Assembly: GCA_003151665.1 (NCBI GenBank)
Contig: PLYD01000252.1
Span: 19,674 to 45,253, forward strand
Direction of reading: 5' to 3'
Origin: Candidatus Dormiibacterota bacterium
Lineage (GTDB): Bacteria > Chloroflexota > Dormibacteria > Dormibacterales > Dormibacteraceae
Length of the DNA: 25,580 nucleotides
Part shown: positions 1-8,427 of the stretch, piece after piece
Numbering within the stretch: the stretch's first letter is position 1
Layout of the letters: each line of letters opens with the position of its first letter
Program-made: the position numbers and the translations under genes
The notes under the pieces: model-generated
What the model was told of the DNA's origin: nothing
Databases searched by the model: none
The model's input: only the letters and a program-made list of their open reading frames with translations

Positions 1-365
1 TTGACAACCGAAGGCAACCGCTGCGGCGAGTTTGGGAGCAGCCGTTCCAAAGCCGCCTCGTCGCTCGAGTCCTGCTCCGAGCCCGAGGCGCTGGCGATGA
101 GCCGACCCAGGCCGTCGACCACGAGGAGCATGGCATCTGTCAGCTCCGGAGTCGCCCGGCGCTTTTTGTCGCGCAGCTCGACGAGCAGATCTTCCAGCCG
201 GTGGGCCAGGCGGCTGACGCGCATCATGCCGACCATGCCGGCCGCACCCTTCATCGTGTGGGCCTCACGAAATATCGCGTCGATCGCCGCTTGATCGTCA
301 GGCGCGGCCTCTAGCGCCAGCAGTCCAGACGCGATGCGTTCGAGGTAGCCCTTGGCCTCCTCCAT
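1..365 (-). CDS. cheA: CheA-type histidine kinase, N-terminal Hpt part (cut by window edge)
   Basis: Minus-strand frame that runs off the left edge; about 121 residues are visible. It reads as a histidine phosphotransfer (Hpt) domain. The phosphoacceptor motif EAHTMKGAAGMVG places the reactive His at residue 36 counted from the ATG at 365, followed by the second Hpt helix (RLAHRLEDLL). In CheA this His passes phosphate to the response-regulator partners of the receptor array. It follows cheW by 23 nt. The ATG at 365 is the only ATG, GTG or TTG in this frame after the last in-frame stop. However, 12 or more upstream codons (ELEDEFRPLF) look like the usual Hpt helix start, so translation may begin upstream at a non-standard codon. 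The kinase, dimerisation and CheW-like domains lie outside the window, so a stand-alone Hpt protein cannot be excluded, though the CheW context favours CheA. Confidence 0.8.
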   Translation of the reverse strand, partial: MEEAKGYLERIASGLLALEAAPDDQAAIDAIFREAHTMKGAAGMVGMMRVSRLAHRLEDLLVELRDKKRRATPELTDAMLLVVDGLGRLIASASGSEQDSSDEAALERLLPNSPQRLPSVV

Positions 366-388
366 GAACAGCGGACGGAACTCGTCCT

Positions 389-796
389 CTAGCTCGCCCG
401 TTTCAAATCCAGCCGGCTGTTGACCAGCTCCCCGATGTCGACAAGCACCACCAGGCGCCCACCGCTGCTGTAAACGCCAAGCTCACCCGGATGCGTTCCC
501 GGACCGACTGCCTCCTCGAAGTCGGCGGCCATCGGCAAGGCCTCCGCAGCCAGCGCGACCATCTCCCTCTCGCCGCTCACGAGCACAGCGAAAGGGGGCT
601 CGACAAGAGTGCCGGTTCCTGTAAGCACGCCAGTATCAATAAAGGGAACGATCTCTCCTCGCACGTTGACCACGCCCAGCAAGCCTGCAGGCGAGAGGGG
701 AACGCGGGTCACCTTCGGATGACGCAGCACCTGGTGCACTGTCGCCATCGGCACTGCAAAAAATCCTTCGTTGACCGCGATCACCAGGACTCGCAT
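389..796 (-). CDS. cheW: CheW-like chemotaxis coupling protein
   Basis: A 135-residue single-domain CheW-like protein that couples chemoreceptors to CheA at the inner face of the membrane. Family features seen are the N-terminal beta strand (LVIAVNEGFFAVPMATV), the block LLGVVNVRGEIVPFID that is diagnostic of CheW, and the closing strand with VVLVDIGEL. A start at 796 is chosen because its ATG overlaps the stop of the upstream chemoreceptor gene as TGATG (798-794), a standard translational-coupling junction. A start 8 codons upstream (820) is possible but would lie within the receptor gene. It sits between a receptor gene and cheA, so it probably serves these receptors. Length is slightly below the usual 150-170 residues. 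Confidence 0.88.
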   Translation of the reverse strand: MRVLVIAVNEGFFAVPMATVHQVLRHPKVTRVPLSPAGLLGVVNVRGEIVPFIDTGVLTGTGTLVEPPFAVLVSGEREMVALAAEALPMAADFEEAVGPGTHPGELGVYSSGGRLVVLVDIGELVNSRLDLKRAS

Positions 797-1956
797 CAAC
801 CCACGCGCTCCTGGGCCCATCCGCGAGAAGCGAGGTCCGAAGCGATAGTCGCTTCGGCGGCGGCAGTGGCGGCCACCTCTTGGGCGGCAGCGGCAAGGCT
901 TCGACTCGTGTCTGCGATGAGCTGGATGGCGAGCCTGACGCTGCCGCTCGAGTTGGTCTCTTGCTGCACAGCCGGGACGATCTTGCCGCTCGCTTCTGCC
1001 AGCGCTTCGGTAATGCGCATCCAGAGGTTCAGCTGCTCGCCACGTCGCTCGATCGCCAAAACAGCCTCGCCAGTGGTCGCCAGGGCCCCGTCGGTGAGTT
1101 TGGCGATCTGAGCCGCCGCAGCCATCGAGCGCTCAGCGAGGCGGCGGACCTCGTCTGCAACCACCGCAAAGCCCCGGCCGGCTTCGCCTGCTCGTGCGGC
1201 TTCGATCGCGGCATTGAGCGCGAGCAGCGCAGTCTGGTCGGAGATGTCCTTAAGCAGCTCCAGGACCGTCTGGATCTCATCAACCCGCCTCGCGTTGGCT
1301 TGCGTGAGGTCGCTCGACGCTTGAAGGTCCGTATGGGCGAGCTGGATGTTGGCGCGGAGCTCTGCGGTCTTGGTGACCATGCCCGTGACAGACTCCTTGA
1401 TCACGGCGGAGCTGGCCGCGAGTGATTCGAGCTCGGCGGAAGTATTGGCGGCCGCGTTGCCCTGCTCACTGCTGGCAACTGAGAGTTGCTCTGCGGCAAT
1501 CGAGAGCCGGGCCGCTGCGTCGCGTGCTTCTCGCAGCATTCGCGGCCCCTCACTGACGATGTTGTCGACCATCGCATTGAAGGTCTCTGCCAGGCGGCGG
1601 GTCTGTCCGCCGCCGCCTGGAATCGCACGGGCTTGCAGAGCGCCGGATTGAAAGTCCGCGGCCGCGCTTGAGAGCGCCATCACCGGGCGCGCGGTGAACC
1701 AGGTGGCAATCGCAAGCAACCCAACGAGGGCGGCCAGGGCGCCGATTCCAAGCCACGACGCCATCAACCCCGGGTAGAAAGCTGCGAGGACGAAGACCGG
1801 CAGAACCACAATGGTTGAGGCGCCAAACGCCCAGGCAAAGAAGCTTTGCCAAGGTCTGTTGCGGGGAGCCTCCGATCGCCCCGGCCTGGCGATATTGAGC
1901 ATCACGACCTCGGCTGGCCGAGGCGCTGGGGCGGGAAGGCCTTTCCTAAGCTCCAT
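796..1956 (-). CDS. Methyl-accepting chemotaxis protein lacking an extracytoplasmic sensor domain
   Basis: A 386-residue chemoreceptor, about 260 residues shorter than its two upstream neighbours. After a 38-residue cytoplasmic leader come two membrane segments (about 39-60 and 66-87) joined by only a few residues, so no periplasmic or extracellular ligand domain exists. A HAMP-like linker follows (about 88-140), then the signalling helix hairpin, whose tip is at about 239-276 ([20 protein letters not shown], then [17 protein letters not shown]), the most conserved part of the family. The ATG at 1956 has a GGAGGAG ribosome site and overlaps the end of the upstream receptor by 11 nt. It may sense membrane state, respond through its short leader, or work in mixed arrays with the other two. 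No C-terminal CheR-tethering pentapeptide is seen. Confidence 0.9.
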   Translation of the reverse strand: MELRKGLPAPAPRPAEVVMLNIARPGRSEAPRNRPWQSFFAWAFGASTIVVLPVFVLAAFYPGLMASWLGIGALAALVGLLAIATWFTARPVMALSSAAADFQSGALQARAIPGGGGQTRRLAETFNAMVDNIVSEGPRMLREARDAAARLSIAAEQLSVASSEQGNAAANTSAELESLAASSAVIKESVTGMVTKTAELRANIQLAHTDLQASSDLTQANARRVDEIQTVLELLKDISDQTALLALNAAIEAARAGEAGRGFAVVADEVRRLAERSMAAAAQIAKLTDGALATTGEAVLAIERRGEQLNLWMRITEALAEASGKIVPAVQQETNSSGSVRLAIQLIADTSRSLAAAAQEVAATAAAEATIASDLASRGWAQERVG

Positions 1957-3880
1957 TGTCAGCGTCTCCTCCGTGTTCCCAGCCGGAGTCGGCGAGCTCC
2001 GCCGCGAGCTCACCCTGCCGCGTGGCTGCGGACGCGATCTCCTGGGCGGTGGCGGCCACCGATCGGCTGCCCTCTGCAATGCGCTCGATCGCAATGCCCA
2101 CCTGATCGGTGGATGCGCGTTGCTGTTGATGCGCGTCTTGCATATGGCCTCCCGCCTTGGCCACTTCCGCCATCAGGCTCAGGCCACGTTCCATCTGCTT
2201 GATGCTCTTCTCGAGGGCCATCACGGTCTCGCTGCTCTGGGTCTGGGCGCCCTCGACGATGGTCGCGATCTGTGCGGCGGCGGCTTTGGAGCGCTCGGCC
2301 AGCCGCCTCACCTCATCGGCGACGACCGCGAAACCCCGACCGGAGTCACCCGCGCGAGCAGCTTCGATGGCCGCGTTGAGCGCGAGAAGGTTGGTCTGAT
2401 CGGCGATGTCGTTGATGAGCTCGAGGATGCCTTCGATCTCGTTGACGCGACCAGCCAGGGCCATGGTGCGATCGCCGGAAGCTCTGAGGTCGGTTTGTGC
2501 AAGCTCGAGGCTTGTTCGAGCTTCGGCAGATTGCGACCCAACCCGGTTCATGGTGTCGGCCATGGACACGGTGGTGCGCGCCAGCTCCTCCATGCTCGCG
2601 GATGTCGCTGTCGCGGCGGTCGTCTGTTCGAACGTTGCCGCGGCGAGCTCCTTCGCCGCAGTCGAGAGCTTGGTCGAGGAGTCGGCCACCTCACCTTGCA
2701 GGCGCGAGAGCACGCTGCTGAGACGCTCCAGCATCCCGTTGAATGCAGCGCCGAGCACACGCATCTCGTTGCCACCGGTGAGACTCACCCGCACTGTGAG
2801 ATCGCCGGATTCCACGCGCGCTGCGACTCGAGAAAGCACGGTGATCGGACGGATCGTGAGCCGTGCAAGGAAAATTGCGAAAGCGACGACGAGCAACGTC
2901 CCGACCAGCAGGGTCGCGAGCGTCAGGCGCTCCAACGTGTACGCAGGCGCCAGGCCGGCGGCAACATCGGTCGAGGCCACCACGACCATGTCGGTGTCGG
3001 TCGGGGCATACCCAGCGAACACATCGCGATTTCGGTAGTCCGAGATGTGTGAGGAGCCGGCGCCCGTGGTGAGTGCTTGGTTGACCACGCCGACCTCCGC
3101 CCTTACGCTCAGCGTGCCTCTGGCCCCCAGGCCCTGATCGTTCGTCAGCGGCCCCCAATCCGAGCTCAAGACCATGAGGTGATCACTGTTCGCCACATGG
3201 ACCTCCTGTTGAGGGGTTGGGGCGCCCAGGAGACCGCTCAGCTTGGCGACCAGCAGGTCGCCGGCTACCGCGCCCTGTGAAGCGCCGTTCGCTCCGATAA
3301 TGGGTGAGGTGATGATCCAGTCGATCCCGGCCTTGCCGTTGCTGATCGGTTGCTCGGTCGCGTTGTACAGAGCCTGCCCGAACCACGGCGCCCGGCCGAT
3401 GGCCGTCAGGTCGGCATAGAGGGAGGTCGCCGCGATCATAGTGCCCGTCTGATCCACGATCTCAATCGCTTGAAAGGCAGGGTCGGATGCGTTTTCCAGC
3501 GGGGTACCGATGGGGCCGCGACGGCCGGCCGGGGCGGCCGCTTCACGCGCAAGCTGCGCGAGGTACGCCTGGGAGGCGGAGATCCATTGTCCGATCCGGT
3601 CGGCCGTGGTCGTGGCGCTGGCTTGCGCCTCGAACTTGGCCTCGTGCTCGCTTGACTGAAGTCCCTGCGTATACATGAGCACACCGAGGATGGCCATCAG
3701 CGGCAGCGAGATGAGCAATGAACCAGCCAGGACGCGCATGAAGAAGGTGTCCGCCGGCACCCGTGACCGCGGGCGCGGCACTGGGCCCATGGTCCGGACT
3801 GCTTTGACGCTGATGGGAATCACCGGAGCGAGCTGGAGTGCGTTCTGATCACGCGGCTCCGTTCGCTTTCTAAGCTCCAC
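1946..3880 (-). CDS. Methyl-accepting chemotaxis protein with dCache-type sensor
   Basis: A 644-residue transmembrane chemoreceptor. The layout is a cytoplasmic leader (1-47), TM1 (about 50-70), a large extracytoplasmic domain of dCache type (about 71-315, ending with [20 protein letters not shown]), TM2 (about 319-340), HAMP (about 341-395) and the cytoplasmic signalling hairpin with its tip at about 494-531. The GTG start at 3880 is chosen because it has a GGAGG site just upstream and sits in the same 11-nt overlap (GTGGAGCTTAG) seen at the next junction, giving the shared leader VELRK. dCache domains bind small molecules such as amino or organic acids; the ligand here cannot be read from sequence. 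The cytoplasmic half is close to that of the upstream receptor, which suggests tandem duplication. Confidence 0.93.
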   Translation of the reverse strand: MELRKRTEPRDQNALQLAPVIPISVKAVRTMGPVPRPRSRVPADTFFMRVLAGSLLISLPLMAILGVLMYTQGLQSSEHEAKFEAQASATTTADRIGQWISASQAYLAQLAREAAAPAGRRGPIGTPLENASDPAFQAIEIVDQTGTMIAATSLYADLTAIGRAPWFGQALYNATEQPISNGKAGIDWIITSPIIGANGASQGAVAGDLLVAKLSGLLGAPTPQQEVHVANSDHLMVLSSDWGPLTNDQGLGARGTLSVRAEVGVVNQALTTGAGSSHISDYRNRDVFAGYAPTDTDMVVVASTDVAAGLAPAYTLERLTLATLLVGTLLVVAFAIFLARLTIRPITVLSRVAARVESGDLTVRVSLTGGNEMRVLGAAFNGMLERLSSVLSRLQGEVADSSTKLSTAAKELAAATFEQTTAATATSASMEELARTTVSMADTMNRVGSQSAEARTSLELAQTDLRASGDRTMALAGRVNEIEGILELINDIADQTNLLALNAAIEAARAGDSGRGFAVVADEVRRLAERSKAAAAQIATIVEGAQTQSSETVMALEKSIKQMERGLSLMAEVAKAGGHMQDAHQQQRASTDQVGIAIERIAEGSRSVAATAQEIASAATRQGELAAELADSGWEHGGDADNGA

Positions 3881-5825
3881 GTGGGCGACCCTCCGGTTTT
3901 TCCCAGCCGGAACCGGCGAGCGCGGAGGCGAGCTCGCCTTGTCGCGCGGCGGCCGACGCGATCTCCTGCGCGGTGGCAGCCACCGAGCGACTGCCCTCGG
4001 CGATGTGCTCGATGGCAACCACGACCTCTTGAGTCGATGAGCGCTGCTGCTGGCTGGCGAGCCGAACCTGACCGCTCACCTCGGACATCGCCCGCATCAT
4101 CGCGAGGCCGCGCTCCATCTGCTTCACGCCCTTCTCCAGCGCCATCACCGTTTCGCTGCTCTCGGCTTGGGCGCCCTCGACCAGCTTCGCGATCTGGGCC
4201 GCCGCAGCCTTGGACCGCTCCGCCAACCGTCGTACCTCGTCCGCGACGACCGCGAAGCCTCGGCCCGCATCGCCCGCCCGCGCGGCTTCGATGGCGGCAT
4301 TGAGCGCGAGCAGGTTGGTCTGGTCGGCGATGTCGTTGATGAGATCGAGAATGCCCTCGATCTCATTGACCCGGCCGGCAAGCGCGAGCGTGCGATCGCC
4401 TGATGCCTTGAGGTCGGTCTGTGCGAGCTCGAGGTTGGTCTGGGTCTCTGAGGCCTGGCTCGCGACGCGATCGACAGTTTCCGCGACGGCTGCAGAGCTC
4501 CGCGCGAGCTCTTCCATGCTGGCCGAGGTGGCAGTGGCCGCTGTGGTTTGCTCGAAGGTGGCCGAAGCCAGCTGCTCGGCCACTGCAGACAGCTTGGCCG
4601 CGGACTCGGTGACCTCACCCCGAAGGCGGAAGAGCACGCCGCTCAGCCGGTCGACCATGGCGTTGAACGCGTCGTTGAGCCTGCGAACCTCGCCGCCGCC
4701 CTTTAGGTTCACGCGCGCCGTGAGATCTCCGGCTTCGACCTGGGTCGCAGCGCGAGCCAGCGCGATGATCGGCCTCGTGGTCAGGATTGCCAGCACGATT
4801 GCGAATCCGATCAACAAAAGCGTGCTCAGCCCCTGCAGCAGCGAAGTTCGAAACTCCTGAGCCTTGACAGGAGCCAGAGCACTGGCTGTGTCGATGGATG
4901 CGACCACCACCCAGTTCAATGCGGGAATTGGTTCGAACCCGGCGAAGACCGAATGATTTCTGTAATCGACGGTCTGGCTTGCCCCGGCGCCGACGCTTGT
5001 CGCCTGGTGGTACAACGCGCTTTCGCCGACGACCGTGAGAGCACCCGCGGCAACGATTTGGGTCTCCTTGAGGACGCCCCAAGCCGAGCTGTACAGGACG
5101 AAATGCTGTGCGTTGAGCAGGTGCACCTCCTGGTCGCTGACCGTCGACACGTCAAGGCCGTACGGGTTGAGCAGTCTGCCCAGCACTGCCACAGTCAGGT
5201 CGCCGACCAACACACCTTGAGGTTTGTTGTCCGTGCCGACGATCGGCGCGGTCATGATCCACTCGAGGCCGGTCTGCCCCCGAAGCACCACCGGCCCCAT
5301 CGTCTCGACGCTGAGACTGTTGAGGAAAGTGGAGTCGGTGGGCGTCGGGGACAAGGCCAGGCCTGGTTGTGAAACCGCTAACGACTTTCCGTTGCGGTCG
5401 TAGATCTGGAAACCGTCGAATGTCGACTGGGCCTGAGAGAGAGCCACGAGCCCGGCCGTGAGGGTAGGACCCTGCAGCTCATCGACGCTGTTCTGAGCGA
5501 TCGAGCGTATCTGGGCCCTCCGCTCAGCGACAAAGTCGTTTATGCGTACAGCAGCGCTCGCGGCGGTTGCTTCGGCGCGAGCCTTGGCGCTGTCGATGCT
5601 CGTTTGAGCGCTCCAGTTGGCCATGACGAAACCCAAGACGATGGCGACCGGGACGTAGACCAACAGCACGCCGGCAACCACCCGAAAGAAGTAGCCGTCG
5701 ACCGACATCCAGCCCCACCGCCGCTGCGGCGCGCGAGTAGGCCTGCCGGGGGCCTCGAGCACGCGGAGCGTCCGCATCTTCACAGGCGGTACCGGGGCCG
5801 TTGGAGGCCCTCGTCGAAGCTGCAC
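3870..5825 (-). CDS. Methyl-accepting chemotaxis protein with dCache-type sensor
   Basis: A 651-residue chemoreceptor and the first of three in the operon. A 46-residue proline- and arginine-rich cytoplasmic leader precedes TM1 (about 47-69). A dCache-like extracytoplasmic domain spans about 70-325 and ends with [20 protein letters not shown], a close match to its neighbour. TM2 is about 330-350, HAMP about 352-400, and the signalling hairpin tip about 501-538. The start is GTG at 5825, giving the leader VQLRRG, which parallels VELRK and MELRK in the other two receptors. An AAGGG ribosome site lies immediately upstream. It follows the response regulator by 88 nt on the same strand. The C-terminus has no NWETF-like tether. 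The ligand is unknown. Confidence 0.93.
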   Translation of the reverse strand: MQLRRGPPTAPVPPVKMRTLRVLEAPGRPTRAPQRRWGWMSVDGYFFRVVAGVLLVYVPVAIVLGFVMANWSAQTSIDSAKARAEATAASAAVRINDFVAERRAQIRSIAQNSVDELQGPTLTAGLVALSQAQSTFDGFQIYDRNGKSLAVSQPGLALSPTPTDSTFLNSLSVETMGPVVLRGQTGLEWIMTAPIVGTDNKPQGVLVGDLTVAVLGRLLNPYGLDVSTVSDQEVHLLNAQHFVLYSSAWGVLKETQIVAAGALTVVGESALYHQATSVGAGASQTVDYRNHSVFAGFEPIPALNWVVVASIDTASALAPVKAQEFRTSLLQGLSTLLLIGFAIVLAILTTRPIIALARAATQVEAGDLTARVNLKGGGEVRRLNDAFNAMVDRLSGVLFRLRGEVTESAAKLSAVAEQLASATFEQTTAATATSASMEELARSSAAVAETVDRVASQASETQTNLELAQTDLKASGDRTLALAGRVNEIEGILDLINDIADQTNLLALNAAIEAARAGDAGRGFAVVADEVRRLAERSKAAAAQIAKLVEGAQAESSETVMALEKGVKQMERGLAMMRAMSEVSGQVRLASQQQRSSTQEVVVAIEHIAEGSRSVAATAQEIASAAARQGELASALAGSGWEKPEGRPRGA

Positions 5826-5864
5826 CCCTTCGTACTACGCTCCAGGGCCTGTTTTGTCGCCATG

Positions 5865-5888
5865 CAGGGGCACTGCGAGCCCCCCCTG
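5865..5888 (-). other. Possible hairpin between the response regulator and the first receptor gene
   Basis: A 6-bp inverted repeat, CAGGGG at 5865-5870 and CCCCTG at 5883-5888, separated by 12 nt, in the 88-nt gap between the response regulator and the receptor operon. No T-run follows in the transcribed direction, so it is unlikely to be an intrinsic terminator. It could be an mRNA processing or attenuation element, or chance in GC-rich DNA. Confidence 0.2.
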
Positions 5889-5913
5889 TAACGGGATGGC
5901 CCAATCGAGGCGG

Positions 5914-6609
5914 CTAGAGGTCGATCAGCCCTTTGCGCGCTGCCGCGATGACCGCCTGGAGCTTTGAGTGGACCTGCAGCTTTTCAATCACGTGGCGCAC
6001 GTGCCACTCGACCGTATGGGGTGCAATTCCGAGGTTCTTCGACATCGCGGTCGTATCCAGCCCTTCGGCCAGCAGGTGGAGGATGTCGAGCTCGCGAGGC
6101 GTGAATTCTGCCATGAGCTGCTCGTGTTCGCGCTTCTTGCTGAGCACCCCACGCTGGCGAGCAATCGCGCGGGCGAACAGCTCGACCGGGATGAGGACCT
6201 CGCCCCTCGACGCCTTCCGAACCGCCTCGATGATCTGGTCCGCTGTCGCATCCTTCGTCAGGTAGGCGGTAGCGCCGGCGTCAACGGCGTCCAGCAGCGC
6301 CGTTTCAGACTCATCGGCGCTGTGGAACACGATCGCCGCCTCGGCGTGCTCGCTCTGGATCATGCGCGCCGCCTCGGGCCCGGTCACGTCCGGGAGCCGG
6401 AAGTCCATCAATACAACGTCCGGCCGCTGCAGTGCGGCTGACTTGACTGCGTCGGCCCCCGTTGCAGAAACACCTGAAACGGCGAAGTCGGGCTGCCCTT
6501 CGAGGACGCGGGCGAGCGCGGACGCCAGCAGAGGATGGTCCTGGACGATCAAGACGTGCACACGGCGAGCCGCCGGATCACCAGCTGGCGCCACCTCCGC
6601 GTTGCGCAC
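5914..6609 (-). CDS. NarL/FixJ-family response regulator with LuxR-type HTH
   Basis: A 231-residue two-domain response regulator. The receiver (about 17-132) has an acidic-pocket position reading Q23-D24 (the family norm is D/E-D), phosphoacceptor Asp69 in VVLMDFRLPD, Ser97 at the switch position and Lys119 in LTKDA. The C-terminal GerE/LuxR helix-turn-helix is at about 169-225 (FTPRELDILHLLAEGL, then TVEWHVRHVIEKL). It should bind DNA as a phosphorylation-controlled dimer. The GTG start at 6609 gives a 16-residue leader before the receiver; the GTG at residue 17 is an alternative. It lies upstream of the chemoreceptors on the same strand. It may therefore be the output of this chemosensory pathway, making it a gene-expression type rather than a flagellar type, or simply a neighbour. 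No partner kinase other than the CheA fragment is visible. Confidence 0.9.
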   Translation of the reverse strand: MRNAEVAPAGDPAARRVHVLIVQDHPLLASALARVLEGQPDFAVSGVSATGADAVKSAALQRPDVVLMDFRLPDVTGPEAARMIQSEHAEAAIVFHSADESETALLDAVDAGATAYLTKDATADQIIEAVRKASRGEVLIPVELFARAIARQRGVLSKKREHEQLMAEFTPRELDILHLLAEGLDTTAMSKNLGIAPHTVEWHVRHVIEKLQVHSKLQAVIAAARKGLIDL

Positions 6610-6746
6610 TTAAGTACCACTATCCTTCATGGCAACGCCGTCGCTGCAATTGGTCGACTCAGTCATTACTTGTCTGCAACTGTAAAGCGAATACTTAAAG
6701 GTTGGTGCAGTTTGGCCGGGCTGGATTGTAGATACCTTGCCAAATC
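6610..6746. promoter_or_regulatory. Divergent intergenic region upstream of the response regulator
   Basis: About 137 nt, visibly more AT-rich than its flanks, between the response regulator and the rmlD remnant. It should hold the promoter of the chemosensory operon. A 7-bp inverted repeat, TTAAGTA (6610-6616) and TACTTAA (6692-6698), brackets most of it, and the proximal arm touches the GTG start. I could not fix a convincing -35/-10 pair. Confidence 0.35.
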
Positions 6747-7585
6747 GTGAGGGCACGGGTGCTTGGGGCGGGGGGCAGCTGGGCTCGGAGCTGATGCGGC
6801 TCGTGCCTGGTGCCACCGGCCTTTGCGCCACGACCTTCGGTTTCGGACCGCGCCGGGATCGAAGCCGCGTGCGCTTACTACCGCCCGGAGGTGATGTTGA
6901 ACTGCGCCGCCTACAACGCTGTCGACAAGGCTGAGATCGAGCCGGAGCTCGCTTATGCGGTGAACGCTTCGGGCGCGGAGAACGCGGCGCTCGCTTGTTC
7001 CCGCCACGGCGTGCGGCTGATCCACTTCTCCATCAACTTTGTGTTCGACGGCCGGCTTGACCGGCCCTACACAGAGAAGGACGAGGCTCAACCCCTGAGC
7101 ACGTACGGCAGGTCGAAGCTGGAGGCGAAAGGTCGGCCCTGGCGGCCCTGCCCGCGGCCCTGGTGATCCAGACCGCCGCGGTTTTCGCTGATCGGGGCTC
7201 GGAGATTAAAGGAGGGAGCTTTCCTCAGCGCATCGTCGAGCGAGCCCGGGGTGGCGAGCGGATCCGGGTGGTTTCCGACCAACGCGTGAAACCGACCTAT
7301 GCTCGGGACCTGGCGCGCGACGCAATCAAGCTTGCGGCCGGCGACCTGAGTGGCCTGGTTCACGTCGTCGCCGCCGGCGGTTGCGGCTGGGATGACTTCG
7401 CCCGCGCAGCGCTGGCGGCGTGCGGGGTGGAAGCTGATGTCGAGCCCGTCACCACGGCGGAGCTAGCGGCGCCGGCTGCGCGGCCCCTCACCGGTTGCCT
7501 TGGGTCGGTGCGCACTGACGCCCTCAGGCCATGGCAGGAAGGAGTCGCCGAGTGGGCGGCCGGCTGGGAGGGAGGAGAGGGATGA
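6747..7585 (+). pseudogene. rmlD: dTDP-4-dehydrorhamnose reductase (RmlD) remnant, three frameshifts
   Basis: The homology to RmlD, the last enzyme of dTDP-L-rhamnose synthesis, is split over three frames. GTG at 6747 begins the nucleotide-binding start (RVLGAGG). A G-run at 6770-6775 is one base short, and GQLGSELMRLV continues in another frame. A second shift near 6832-6838 leads to SVSDRAGIEAA and then LNCAAYNAVDKAE, FVFDG and the active-site block STYGRSK (Tyr-xxx-Lys kept). A third shift near 7130 leads to VIQTAAVFADRG, PTYARDLARDAI and the C-terminus ending at 7585. The usual S-T-D-Y-V-F-D-G reads S-I-N-F-V-F-D-G, losing Thr and Tyr, which favours true decay. One or more of the shifts could still be an assembly error in a G/C-rich run. 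No other rhamnose gene is in the window. Confidence 0.78.
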
Positions 7586-7755
7586 CCCTGGACAAAGGCT
7601 CGGGCCGGGCGATCTCTCGACACCGGCACCGAGCTTGGCTGCGGGGGGTGAGTTCTTATTGGGTTGAGACTCCTAGCCTCCATCCCTTCTGAGGCGTCTC
7701 TTAGGGGAGTTTAGGCGCGGAATTCATGAGTACTATAGCTGATCGGCGTGCATTT

Positions 7756-7776
7756 TCGACGACAAATCGACGATTT
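7756..7776. promoter_or_regulatory. Candidate operator: direct repeat with 11-bp period plus palindrome
   Basis: TCGACGA occurs at 7756-7762 and again at 7767-7773, an 11-bp period or about one helical turn. The second copy overlaps a perfect 6-1-6 palindrome (AAATCG, A, CGATTT, 7764-7776). It lies about 75 nt upstream of the three-HTH regulator gene, a plausible place for autoregulation. The BldC branch of MerR-like proteins is known to bind direct repeats head-to-tail, which fits; the assignment itself is inference. Confidence 0.3.
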
Positions 7777-7798
7777 CGCTAGGGGAATACCAAGGGGC

Positions 7799-7827
7799 TT
7801 CTGAAGGCCTGATCCGATTGTCATAAT
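7799..7827 (+). promoter_or_regulatory. Weak sigma70-like promoter for the glycan operon
   Basis: CATAAT at 7822-7827 matches the -10 consensus at five of six positions. TTCTGA at 7799-7804, 17 nt upstream, matches the -35 poorly (three of six). Transcription would start near 7834, giving a leader of under 20 nt before the TTG at 7851, with no ribosome site. That would suit a nearly leaderless message. Confidence 0.3.
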
Positions 7828-7850
7828 GCTGCGTTAGTCCTGCACACGTC

Positions 7851-8411
7851 TTGCACAGATTGATCAGTTCGAGGGAGGCGGCCGAGCGCCTGGGCGTCAG
7901 CCAGGCGACTGTTCTTCGCGCGGTTGCGAGGCGAGCCCTTATGCCTGCTGAAACCACGCCCGGTGGACACCACCGATTTCGCTTAGAGGATGTCGAGGAG
8001 TACGCGATTGCAGCAGCGCCCAATTTGATCAGCGGCACCAAGCTGATCGGCAGCCGAGAGGTCGCGCGCCTTATCGGTGTCAGCCAGCACACCGTGATCA
8101 GGGCGTGCCGCGAAGGTCGCCTGGTCGCCGACGAGGTGACGCCAGGAGGCCACCACCGGTTCTCAGAGGCCCGCATCCGGGAACTGGCGCCGCGTGGTTG
8201 TGAGTTGATCGGCACCGGAGCGGCGGCCCGCACGCTCGGTTTGAGCGTCGACAAGCTCAGGCGAGCCGTTCAGCAAGGCACCGTGAGCCTGGCGACGACG
8301 ACGCCGGGCGGCCACCGCCGCTTCGCGGCGGCCGACCTCTCGACGAGTGCCCGTTATCTAAACGGCAATGGCAACGACCTGCGCGCACGAGGGACCGATG
8401 CAGGCGCTTAA
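7851..8411 (+). CDS. DNA-binding protein with three tandem BldC/MerR-like HTH domains
   Basis: A 186-residue protein made almost wholly of three copies of one HTH unit (HTH_17/excisionase/BldC-like) at about 4-51, 65-112 and 119-166. Each copy has a helix-turn-helix (for example REAAERLGVSQATVLRAV) and the wing motif TPGGHHRF or TPGGHRRF at 36-43, 97-104 and 151-158. The third copy has diverged most in its helices. No effector-binding or dimerisation domain is present. The C-tail is Asn-Gly rich, like the loops of the next protein. The start is uncertain: TTG at 7851 is the first start codon after the in-frame stop at 7824-7826, TTG at 7860 is an alternative, and neither has a ribosome site. 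It lies 16 nt before the synthase gene and is probably the operon's own regulator. Confidence 0.85.
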   Translation: MHRLISSREAAERLGVSQATVLRAVARRALMPAETTPGGHHRFRLEDVEEYAIAAAPNLISGTKLIGSREVARLIGVSQHTVIRACREGRLVADEVTPGGHHRFSEARIRELAPRGCELIGTGAAARTLGLSVDKLRRAVQQGTVSLATTTPGGHRRFAAADLSTSARYLNGNGNDLRARGTDAGA

Positions 8412-8427
8412 CGGCGAAGGCGAGTCC

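Larger units (their letters stand above)
7586..7850. other. Intergenic region ahead of the glycan operon
   Basis: A 265-nt stretch with no convincing gene, more AT-rich towards its right half. It holds a 7-bp direct repeat (7756-7773), an overlapping 6-1-6 palindrome (7764-7776) and a weak promoter-like sequence (7799-7827). An 18-codon ATG frame at 7726-7782 has no good ribosome site and no recognisable product. I see no terminator hairpin with a T-run after the rmlD remnant. Confidence 0.5.

Noticed and set aside
1811..3052. A 413-codon plus-strand open frame antisense to two chemoreceptor genes
   Set aside because: It has no protein-family features and lies wholly opposite strongly conserved receptor coding. 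Long antisense frames are expected in GC-rich DNA.
5865..5888. Intrinsic terminator between the response regulator and receptors
   Set aside because: A stem is possible but no T-run follows in the transcribed direction, so it is listed only as a low-confidence hairpin.
7726..7782. An 18-codon ATG frame in the intergenic region before the regulator
   Set aside because: No good ribosome site, no recognisable peptide, and it overlaps the candidate operator repeat.
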